A stretch of DNA of 64,000 nt from Dactylis glomerata (lineage: Eukaryota > Streptophyta > Magnoliopsida > Poales > Poaceae), in contig QXEO01000415.1 of assembly GCA_007115705.1 (NCBI GenBank), positions 440,376 through 504,375 of the forward strand. The letters run 5' to 3'. The translations under genes were made by a program, and so were the position numbers. How positions within the stretch are numbered: position 1 is the first letter of the stretch; each line of letters starts with the position of its first letter. Below are positions 22,138 to 31,913 of the stretch, one piece after another. The notes below the pieces were generated by a model. It was not told where the DNA came from. It was given only the letters and a program-made list of their open reading frames with translations, and did not search any database.

Positions 22138-22966
22138 GCATTAAGTGAAGTGCAAAGTTTTGCCTCATATAAAGTTAGTTTGGTAACAAGACTTGATCAA
22201 CCTTGTTAACAAAGTGATTTTATATGAATGAAACTTCATTTTCACCGCATCTACTCCACCTTACTTGTATTTACTTTCATCAAAATGTTATTCCTTCAGT
22301 TTAGTTGTATGATTAAGAGTATCTCAGAGCTGCTCATGTTTAGTTTTGATTTGCTTGAAATCTTTTCGTCTTAAGTTTTTCTGAGTTTTATCGATATGCC
22401 AATTTCTGAAAAATCCTCAAAAATAAAGTTTCTCGAAAAATTCCAGAAAATTCTTTATAAATTTTTATGCCAAAAATGGGGCAGAGAGACACCTGGGAGG
22501 CACCAGGTGGGGCAGCCACGCCACCTCACACACAGGTGGCGCGGCCCAGCCCTGGCCGCGCCACCCAGGTGTGAGAGGGCCCCACCTGGCCCCTCACTCA
22601 TCTCTTCTTCCCCTGCTCTTTCTCTCTCCCGAAAAACACCGCCCCATTTGCTCAAGCCCGAGTTCTTGCTGTTCTTCACCTCGATTTTTCGATCTCCTTG
22701 TTCAGCCCAGCATTTCTGCTGAAATTTGGATCATTTGCTCTCCGGTATGTGACTCCTCCACTTGTCCAAGTAGAATTTCTTTTGGTAGAGTATTTCTTGA
22801 GTATTTTAGCATTGCAGGTGACAGTATAAATGAGTATGCATGTTTGTTCGATTGCTTAGAATTGCTATTTTGATGCATGTTAGCTCTCTAGTAATCCACT
22901 ATAGTAGTTTCCTACACTTGCTTGTCGTAAAATCACTTTTTATGAGGTTTGTCAAAAATTTCAGAA
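22138..22966 (+). promoter_or_regulatory. Inter-ORF region of B with an internal copy of the LTR hairpin
   Basis: No gene seen. At 22535-22565 lies the same hairpin, loop included, as in the 5' LTR. It is flanked by CTCACACACAG and GGTGTGAG outer arms, then a CT-rich tract, as downstream of the LTR hairpin. A splice-acceptor-like AATTTCAG lies just before the next start codon. This may be an internal promoter or leader for the second ORF (inference). Confidence 0.5.
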
Positions 22967-24085
22967 ATGGAGGAGAATGCATATCAACTCTCTCAACGTG
23001 AACTAGAAGTGCATGATGTTATGAAAGTTCACCGTGAAGAGGAGGTTTTCCCCTCACACTATCCATGCTCAGCATTCATGAGTGCTGCTGGAATTCTGCA
23101 GGATTTTCAAACTTTACTTTCTAATGCAGGATTAGAATATTTTGTTGAGGGTGAACCTCCCCAATATGTTAAACTAACAATGTCTGTGGTGCAGGATTTT
23201 AGATTTAGTTGGTCCACTTCTAACCCCATGGTTCATTACAAAATCTATAATAAATCTGTGGACTTGCCTCTTGATGTTTTCTGTACAGCTATTAGAGTAC
23301 CACAGTGGGGATCGCTCGAGAAGATAAGAGGTCAGCCTAGGCCATTGTTGGAACTATACGAAGAGATTTGTCAAGGAAGAAGCTTTACAGGAGAGGGTGG
23401 TAAAACTCGAAATATTCATTTCCCATCTATTCGATATTTTGCCTTCTTTATTACCAAATGTGTTCTTGCTAGAAAATCTGCAAGTAAATTGTCTCTCCAT
23501 GATCTAGCTTTTATTGCTGCTGCTTTGAGGCGTGATAGGACTTACCATTTGGGTGCCTTAATAGCTTTTCGTCTTGATATTAATCGTGAGAAGGGGGGAA
23601 TCTGTGGAGGACTTATAGCTTCACGCCTGTTAGCTTTGCATGGCGTTGTGCCTCATTTTTGAGATCTGCAGTTCCCCGAGGAGAAACTTGGTCTTGATTC
23701 TATGATTCAACATAAGTTTATTTCTCCTCCTGCTAGTTTGATTAATTTAACATTTAAGCTAACCTTTTTCAAGAAGACTACCTGGAGGGTAGTGAAGACT
23801 GATCGATCAGTCCATTTGCCTGCACCTCTTTTGTTTAACCTTGATCGCAGGAATGGATGGTCGCTTACGGAAGATGAGCTTGATGCGTACGTGGAGGAGC
23901 ACCCGCCGCCTGTACACGATGAGGAGGGCGCCGAAGAGTCGGGGCAGCCCTCCAACATTACGAACTTCCCATATGAGCAACCTTATTATGATTATGCGCC
24001 ATCAGCTTCATCTTCACGAGAGCCCGGGTACGATTACACCTATGATGATCCACCAGCCTGGGGCAGCTATCAAAGTCGAAATTGA
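22967..24085 (+). pseudogene. Element B second ORF (plant-retrotransposon extra ORF), one in-frame stop
   Basis: From ATG 22967 the frame gives ~231 residues to TGA 23660-23662. It then continues in the same frame to TGA 24083-24085, about 372 codons in all. The first part resembles the 'putative plant transposon protein / retrotransposon ORF-1' proteins of grass gypsy elements (FSWSTSNPMVHYKIYNKSVD, a hydrophobic FPSIRYFAFFITKCVLARKS block, then a Leu/Arg-rich region). The C-terminus is acidic and Tyr/Pro/Ser-rich. It sits where E has pol. No signal peptide or clear membrane anchor supports an envelope role. Function unknown. Confidence 0.65.
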
Positions 24086-24091
24086 TCTCCA

Positions 24092-24121
24092 CTTAGGCCA
24101 AAAGCCTAAGCTTGGGGGGAG
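24092..24121 (+). promoter_or_regulatory. Hairpin followed by an exact internal copy of the B polypurine tract
   Basis: CTTAGGC/GCCTAAG form a perfect 7-bp stem (24092-24098 and 24104-24110, loop CAAAA). It runs into TAAGCTTGGGGGGAG (24107-24121), identical over 15 bases to the true PPT at 26054-26068. It lies 7 bp after the second ORF stop. Confidence 0.75.
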
Positions 24122-26053
24122 GTACACCGACGATTCACTCATCTACATATCGTATTTTGTCGGATCTTTGTATATCCATGTTTCTCCTTCTTTATTGTTC
24201 TCGTTTTTGTTTCCACTTTTCCAAAACACAAAAAGACCAAAAATATTTCCGTTGTTTCTCTCTATTTGGTTCTTTAGTTTTCTACCTTTGGTTTGCTTTT
24301 CTTGCTATTTTCGGTTTGCTATTTGAAAAATCCAAAAATATTTTGCTTTGTTTGCTATTTCCTTCTGCTTTTGTTTCAAAAAAATCGAAAACACAAAAAT
24401 ATTTGTTGCTCTTCTTCAGTTTTGTAAAGTTTGTTGCAGAGTTCAGTCCCCCATTACTCCATTGGAGCTTGGTATTCACTTTATATTATTCAAGCCACAC
24501 AAGTGAAGAGCAATAATGACGATATATGACAATCCGAGATGTGGTAAGAGGCTGGTATGAACTCTATTTGTTTTCATTTTTGTACATATACTCATCTATG
24601 TGGACATGCTTAGTCGGTTCATGTAGGGTATATGTCATCTAATGGATGCTTTGTAGTTCTTGCTTTCATATGATTAGTTTCAATTTACTATTAGCCTGTA
24701 GCATGTCATGTAGACGCTTGCATGCTTTGTTTTATTCAGAATATGGTATGATATTGTGGTATCCACCTCTGAAAGCTTCATTTGAATCGACTTGGCACAT
24801 GCTCAAGCATGCATATGACTAAACAAAAAGTCAATTAAGCCTCGATGATCTAAATTGCCTCAGAGTTCTTGTATCCTTTTTATGCCTATATTAATTTTGT
24901 TTTGTCGCAAGCATGATTATGACAGTTATTGCTCTCTCGATTGTCGCTTCCCAGTCTTTTGCTAGCCTTCATTTGTACTGAGTATGAGCTCTACTCGTGC
25001 ATCCAATTACCAAAAACCAAGTCTTCCAAAGAGTCCACAATAAATTCCTATGCATGGTATTTGTAAGCCATTCCAAGTAACTTTTCATGTGCTACCTTTC
25101 AAAACCTTCAACTACTTCTCATTTTGTGCCACTGTTTTTTAGCTCATGGGGACGTAGTGGTCGGAATTGCTATCTTCCATATTAAATTAAGTACCCCTCG
25201 ACTAGGCAGCTTCATCTGCTCGTCATTAATTTTGCAAGGGAGCTGGTCAGACCATTATAATCTTAATTCTAAAAGAAAGAAAAAAAGGCACTCCTCCAAA
25301 GGAATGTGAAAGTTGGTGGGCACCCGATGGAATCGGTTAGCCATGGTTTGAGAAAGGAAAAAGGTGGGGAGGAGTGCCAAAGCTTTATAAAAGAGCACCA
25401 ATGTGCCAAATTTCAAAGAACTCAGAACCGCTCTCACTTGTTTATTATGGAAGATAGTAAGTCCCCATTGCTAGTCGTTGACATAGAACAACCACCTCTC
25501 AAAAGAAATTTTTATCTCTGTTTTACAAATGAAAAGCTCTAGCACATGTTAAATCCCTGCTTCCCTCTGCGAAGGGCCATTCGTTTACTTTTATGTTGAG
25601 TCACCATTTTCTAACTTTAAGCACTTCTTGAGAGCATAGCTGTTATTCTTAGTGTAATGTGCTTGTCCCAGAACACGATTAATTGTGGTATAACTTTGAT
25701 GCTTGTATCTTTGATATTTCTACTTCTAGTCTTCCCTTGGACTTCAGAGGTGCCTCAGCATTTATGTTTTGCTCTACAAATAAAGGCAAGCTGGATACTA
25801 CTCTTTCATATCATTTATGCATATTACAATCTTGTAGCTTCTCATGCACATGTTACTTGTTATTAGTGCATTGGCACTCTTTCATAGCTAGCTTGACTAT
25901 GAGGTGACATTAGTTGCATATCTCTTATTATGAATTGCCTGAGTACTTGATCACATAGTTAGTATATATACATCATATGAGCAAATGTGTTCATGAAAGT
26001 TTCTTTTATCGCTCTCAGTTGTTAACTGAATTGCTTGAGGACAAGCAAATAGC
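24122..26053 (+). other. B 3' internal region, non-coding
   Basis: T-rich at first (24180-24440). From about 24760 to 25640 it shares blocks with A1, A2, A4, C and D: GGGGACGTAGTGGTCGG, GATGGAATCGGTTAGCCATG and AAAAGCTCTAGCACATGTT. No convincing ORF. Confidence 0.75.
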
Positions 26054-26068
26054 TAAGCTTGGGGGGAG
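26054..26068 (+). promoter_or_regulatory. Polypurine tract of B
   Basis: TAAGCTTGGGGGGAG ends one base before the 3' LTR start at 26070. It is the primer site for plus-strand DNA. Confidence 0.85.
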
Positions 26069-26069
26069 T

Positions 26070-27466
26070 TGATACGTCCAAAATGTATCTACTTTCCCGA
26101 ACACTTTTGCTATTGTTTCTCTTCTAATTTGTGAGTTTTGAATACAACTAACACAGACTGACGTTGTTTTCAGCAGAATTGCTCTGGTGTCTCGTTTTTG
26201 TGCAGAAATCCAACTTTCAGTAAAAATTCGGGAAAAATCATGAAAAATCCTATTTCACCAGAAGACCCACGGAGCCAGAAGACAGGAGGGAGAAGAGGCT
26301 CGAGGGGCTGTCACGCATAGGTGGCGCGGCCTAGCCCTGGCCACGCCACCCTGGTGTGAGGGGGCCCCAGCACCCCTCTCGGCCTCCCCTCTCGCCTACA
26401 TATACCCCCTGACGACATAATATCAGGGAGACGGCGTTTTTCCCAGATAGACTTCCGCTGCGCCGCCGCCATCAGAAACCGCGATTCGGAACCAGAAACA
26501 CCGTTCTGGCACCCTGCCGGGACGGGGATTCAGAGGAGATCTTCATAACCATCATCACCGACGCTCCTCCATCGACCATCCATGATTCCCCCATCCATGT
26601 GTGAGTAATTCCCCCGCTGTAGGTGAGGGGATGGTAGGGATTGGATGAGATTGTTCATGTAATTTGATATGAGATTGATAGGGCATAGTGCCTAGTATCT
26701 TTATTTAGTGCCTATGACATTGTTGCAACTTGTTGTGCTTAATGCTTGTCACTTTGGGCCCGAGTGTCATGATTTCAGATCTGAACATGTTATTATTTCT
26801 ATGATGATACTTTTTGTTTATGGTCTTACCTACAAGTTGTATACACATATTGTTGTCCGGAACCCGAGGCCCCAAAGTGACAGAAATTGGGATAACCGGA
26901 GGGGATGGCTATGATGTGAGGATCACATGTGTTCACCGAGTGCTAATGCTTTGCTCCGGTACTCTATTAAAAGGAGTACCTTAATTACCAGTAGTTTCCC
27001 TTGAGGCCCTGCTGCAACAGGCTGGTAGGACAAAAGATGTCGTGCAAGTTTCTCCTTGTAAGCACGTACGACTATATACGGAACACATGCCTATGATTGT
27101 TTGTACTAGGATGCTTTATCATTATTTATCTGCAATGCCCATGTCTCATTGATTTCATGAATTATCTTATCCATGCAACGCCCGTGATCCATCCCTATGC
27201 CTACATTATTTGTTCCTACTGTTTACTACTGTTACTATTACCGCTGCTATTTAACTACTGCTATTACTGTTTCTCTACTGTCACCGCTATAAAACTATTG
27301 CTACTGATAAACTATTGCGAGCAAGACTATTTCCAGGTGCAGCTGAATTGACAACTCATCTGTTAAGGCGTACATATATTGTTTGGCTCCCCTTGTGTCG
27401 AATCAATAAATTTGGGTAATACTTCCCTCGAAGACTGTTGCGATCCCCTATACTTGTGGGTCATCA
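26070..27466 (+). repeat. B 3' LTR
   Basis: Nearly identical to 17994-19391. Its hairpin (about 26320-26350) carries two changes that weaken the stem. Confidence 0.92.
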
Positions 27467-27471
27467 ATTGT

Positions 27472-27554
27472 GTAGGTGCATGTCACCTCAAAAATTATTT
27501 CTTTTGTTATCACTTACCTACTCGAGGACGAGCATGAGTTAAGCTTGGGGATGC
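27472..27554 (+). other. A1 3' internal end with polypurine tract
   Basis: Resumes the A1 internal region after B. PPT AAGCTTGGGGATGC at 27541-27554 abuts the 3' LTR. Confidence 0.85.
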
Positions 27555-29188
27555 TGATACGTCTCCAACGTATCCATAATTTTTGATGCTCCATGCTTGT
27601 TTTTACACCATTTGCTTAGTGTTTCGTTAGACTTCGTGGCACTTTTATGCATTTTCTGGAACTAACCTACTAACAAGTCGCCGCAGTGCCAGTTCCCTGT
27701 TTTCTGCTATTTTTGTGTTTCAGAAAAGCTACATAGGAAATATTCTCAGAATTGGACGAAACCAAAGCCAGTCGCCCAGAATTTCACCGAAGCTTCCAGA
27801 GAACCGAAGAGGAGACGGAGTGGGGCCACGAGGTGCCCACACACCAGGGCCGCACGGCCCAGGGGTAGGCCGTGCCCCCTATGTGTGAGACCTCCTCGGT
27901 CCACTTCTGACGATGCCCCTTCGCCTATAAAGACCCCTCCGACGGGAAAAACCTAAAACCCCGATCAGTTTTCCAGAACACATCGCGATCCGCCACCGCC
28001 GTTGACCCGAAGATCGGGAGGGTCCAGAAGCTCTTCCCGGCACCGTACCGGAGAGGGGAATCACCACCGGAGGTCTCCTTCATCGCCATGCTTGCCTCCG
28101 AAGCGATGAGTGAGTAGTCTACCTTAGACTATGGGTCCATAGCAGTAGCTAGATGGTTGTCTTCTCCACCATGTGCTTCATGTTTAGATCTCATGAGCTG
28201 CCCTACATGATTGAGATCACTGTTATGTAATTCTACATGTTTGGTTTGTTGGGATCCGATGAATATTGGTGTTATGCTTGAGTTGATGTACTGAAATTTA
28301 TCTTATGTTATCTCTATGTTGTTTATGATCTTTCATGCTCTCCGTTGTTAGTAGCTATCTTGGCCGAGTAGTTGCTAGTGACTCCAAGAGGGGGTATTTA
28401 TGCTCGATAGTGGGTTCATGCCTCTATTTAATCTGGAGGAGTGACAGAAACCTCTAAGGTTGTAGATGTGTTGTTGCTACTAGGGGGAAACAACATTCAT
28501 ATGCTCGAGGGCATATGCTTTGTTTACATTACACACTTTGCTTAATGCAATTATCTATTGTTCACAACTTAATACTTGGGGAGTTCTCGGATTGATTCAC
28601 CACAAGTGGATTATTATTCATAGATGCAGTTGGATGGTGGTCTATGTATCTTGTTGTAATGTCCAGAGTAAATCTCATAGTGATCCTCTCATCATATGCA
28701 CATTGTCTTTATTCTATCGTTTACCCAACATGTATTATTTTATCTTATGGAGAGACACCGCTAGTGAACTGTGGACCCCAGTCCTATTTCCATTATATTG
28801 CTATCACCTGTTTACTTTACTCGCACTATTTACTTTACTCGCATACTATTACTATTTTCCACTCGATACGCTCATTCCTTTGTTTACAGCAAACTGGTGA
28901 GATTGACATCCTCATCGTAAGTTGGGAGCAAAGTATTTGGTTGTGTTGTGTGCAGGTTCCATGTTGCTACTAGTTGAAGACGCGCTAACAAGTTATCATT
29001 AACGGCGCCCTTGTTAGAGCATCACGCAGCTAGTGGGCATCACCTTCAGTCGTATTGGCTCCTTCCTCTCCAGAACGATAAACCTTGGTTTCTTAACTGA
29101 GGGAAAAACCTTGCTGCTATATTCATCATACCTTCCTCTTGGGGTTCCCAACTGGACGGTGAAAAGCTATCACCACCGTCACGCACCA
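27555..29188 (+). repeat. A1 3' LTR
   Basis: Starts TGATACGTCTCCAACG, ends GCACCA, and is followed by TSD AGGAT (29189-29193). It shows the uninterrupted versions of the S1 and CACTA insertion sites. Confidence 0.9.
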
Positions 29189-29193
29189 AGGAT

Positions 29194-30265
29194 CACTATG
29201 AGACTTACTCTGGGCATTACAACAAGATACATAGACCGTCATCCAACTGCATCTATGACTAATAATCCACTTGTGGCGAATCAATCCGAGAACTCCACAA
29301 GTATTAAGTTGCAAACAACAGATAACTGCATTAAGCAAAGTGTGTAATGTAAACAAAGCATATGCCCTTGAGCATATGAATGTTGTTTTCTCCCTAATGG
29401 CAATAGCGCATCTACAACCTTAGAGGTTTTTGTCACTCTTCCAGATTAAATAGAGGCATGAACCACTATCGAGCATAAATACCCCCTCTTGGAGTCACTA
29501 GCAACTACTTGGCCAAGATAGCTACTAACAATGGAGAGCATACAAGATCATAAACAACATAGAGATAACATAAGATAATATTCAGCACATCAACTCAATC
29601 ATAACACCAATATTCATCGGATCCCAACAAACACAACTTGTAGAATTACATAACGGTGATCTCGATCATGTAGGGCAGCTCACAAGATCTAAACATGAAG
29701 CACATGGTGGTGAAGACAACCATCTAGCTACTGCTATGGACCCATAGTCCATGGTAGACTACTCACTCATCGCACCGGAGGCAAGCATGGCGATGAAGAA
29801 GACCTCCGGTGGCGATTCCCCTCTCCGGCAGGGTGCCGGGAAGAGCTTCTGGACCCTCCCGATCTCGGGTCGACCGCGGCGGCGGATCGCGATGTATTCT
29901 GGAAAAGTGATCAGGTATTTAGGTTCGAGGGGTTTTTATAGGCGAAGGGGCAGCGCCAGAAGTGGGTCAGGGTGGCCTCACCACCAGGGGGCGCGGGCCA
30001 GGGGCAGGCCGCGCTGCCCTGTGGTGTGGGCGCCCTGTGGCCCCTCTCTGTCTCCTCTTCGGTTCTCTGCAAGCTTCGGTAAATTTCTGGACGTTCAGCT
30101 TTTGTTTCATCCAATTCTGAGAATATTTCCTGTGTAACTTTTCTGAAACACAAAAACAACAGAAAACAGGGAACTGGCACTGTGGCATCTCGTTAATAGG
30201 TTAGTTCCAGAAAATGCATAAAAATGCCACGAAGTGTAACAAAACACTAAGCATGGTGTAAAAAC
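29194..30265 (-). repeat. A2 3' LTR, proximal part, ending at a deletion junction
   Basis: Continues 7341-7889 after A1. Compared with the intact A2 LTR (ending 52942), its last ~47 bp, the PPT and about 0.6 kb of internal sequence are missing. 30266-30333 holds filler and then A2 internal sequence up to the C insertion. Antisense frames seen here (starting MAMKKTSGG) recur in other A-type LTRs and are not genes. Confidence 0.8.
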
Positions 30266-30338
30266 AACAGAAAACATTGCCAGTCGTTGACATGGCAATG
30301 GGGTCTTACTATCTTCCATAATAAACAAGTGAGAGCGG

Positions 30339-31772
30339 TGATACGTCTCAAACATATCTATAAATTTTGATGCTCTATGCTTGTTTTTACACCATTTGCC
30401 TTATGTTTCGTTACACTTCGTCGCGTTTTTATGCGATTTCCGGAACTAACCTATTGACAAGATGCCACAGTGCCAGTTCCCTATTTTCTGCTATTTTTGT
30501 GTTTCAGAAATGCTACACAGGAAATATTCTCGGAATTGGATGAAACAAGTTCCAGAACTCCTATTTTTCCCGGACGAAGGACGAGGACCGAAAGAGAGCC
30601 GGAGGGGGGCCAGGGGCCAGCCTCACAATGAGGGGGCGCGGCCCAGCCCCTGGCCACGCCCCCTATGTGTGAGGATGCCCTGCAAGCCCCCTGACAACGC
30701 TCCTTAGCCTATATAAAGCCTCTGGACGGAAAACCCTAGGGGAGTCGGCAAAATTTCCAGAACAGTTCTGCAGCGCCGCCGCCATCGAAGCCAAATTTCG
30801 GGGGATAGAAGTCTCTGTTCTGGCACCCTGCCGGGATGGGGAAGTGCCCCCGGAGCCATCTCCATCGGTCTCCTTCGCTGTCTCCGCGGTCTCCATCGAC
30901 CTCACTGCCATCTCCATCAACCTTGCTGTCTCCTATGATGAGGAGGGAGTATTTCTCCCCCGGGGCTGAGGGCTCTACCGATAGCTATGTGGTTCACCTC
31001 TCTCTCCCATGATGTGATCTTTATGTGATCGTGAGCTTTGTATCTAGTTGAATTGGTAGATGTTATTATTCAGATATTATGCTACTCCTATGCTTAATTA
31101 TTATACTCTCCAGAGATACCTTGTATCATGGTGTAAAGTGACTAGTGTGTGCATCATGTGTATCTTTTTGGTTAATGTCTCTATGAATTGTTGGTGTTTG
31201 TTGGAACCATCTAGTGCGTTCATGGTGATTGTGTGGGACAATCTAGTTTGGGTACATACAGACTTTGAGGAGTGCTTCGTAGCCCTACGCATGATTAGTG
31301 TTTGTTTTCCATTGGAGAATTATTTTGAGTTGCATATTGATGATAGTATCTATTGGTTCAATTATATTATATTTGTTGGGAGTGTGTCCACTAGTGAAAG
31401 TATGATCCCTAGGCCTTCTTTCCAAGCTTTGCACACCGTTTCCTTTCAGTTTTGTTACATGTTTGCTTGCAGCGATATTTATTTCAGATTACATTTACTA
31501 CTTATAATCATCACTACCGCTTGTATTTCACTATCTCTTCACCGAACTAGTGCACCTATACATCTGACAAGTGTATTGGGTGTGTTGGCGACACAAGAGA
31601 CTTTCTGTATCATAATTGCAGGGTTGTTTGAGAGGGATAGCTTTGACCTCTTCCTCCCTGAGTTCGATAAACCTTGGGTGATCCACTTAAGGGAAACTTG
31701 CTGCTGCTCTACAAACCTCTGCACTTGGAGGCCCAAAACTGTCTACAAGAACAGACGCGTGCGTAGACATCA
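30339..31772 (+). repeat. C 5' LTR
   Basis: Starts TGATACGTCTCAAAC and ends GTAGACATCA. A GC-rich inverted repeat (about 30630-30672) precedes the TATA box TATATAAAG near 30710. Confidence 0.9.
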
Positions 31773-31782
31773 AGCTCTTTTC

Positions 31783-31799
31783 TGGCGCCGTTGCCGGGG
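31783..31799 (+). promoter_or_regulatory. Primer-binding site of C (tRNA-Asp)
   Basis: TGGCGCCGTTGCCGGGG lies 11 bp after the LTR end. Confidence 0.85.
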
Positions 31800-31913
31800 A
31801 GGTAAGGTAAAAGGTACTCGCATCCTCTTGTTGTGAGTGCTCAAAGTTATTTCCTTTAGATTCTGCAATTATATCTTTTTGTTTCTTGTTTTTATTTTCA
31901 CTAGTTAGGCTTA

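Larger units (their letters stand above)
17994..27466 (+). mobile_element. Element B: LTR retrotransposon with gag-protease and a second ORF, no RT or integrase
   Basis: LTRs are 17994-19391 and 26070-27466 (1,398 and 1,397 bp), with TSD ATTGT at 17989-17993 and 27467-27471. Order inside: PBS, gag-protease ORF, GC-rich inter-ORF module, second ORF, PPT-like copy, long 3' region, PPT. The LTR pair differs mostly by transitions, so it is moderately old but younger than its host A1. Confidence 0.92.
7890..29188 (+). mobile_element. Element A1: non-autonomous LTR retrotransposon with three nested insertions
   Basis: LTRs are 7890-14726 (1,653 bp without insertions) and 27555-29188 (1,634 bp), with TSD AGGAT on both sides. 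The inside has a tRNA-Asp PBS, one 194-residue ORF and a long 3' region interrupted by element B, then the PPT. No protease, RT or integrase is present. The ~20-bp LTR length difference is mainly one short deletion near 28720 of the 3' LTR. Confidence 0.9.

Noticed and set aside
22967..24085. Element B second ORF as a retroviral-type envelope gene
   Set aside because: No signal peptide, cleavage site or clear C-terminal membrane anchor. It resembles the plant-retrotransposon extra-ORF family instead.
27555..29188. A1 3' LTR and the adjacent reverse A2 LTR as one inverted-repeat element
   Set aside because: TSD AGGAT separates them exactly. They are two independent insertions of related elements in opposite directions.
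29751..30137. ORF starting MAMKKTSGG, which recurs near 43936 and 52394
   Set aside because: It is antisense within A-type LTRs and recurs only because the LTRs are related. The frames end at different places.
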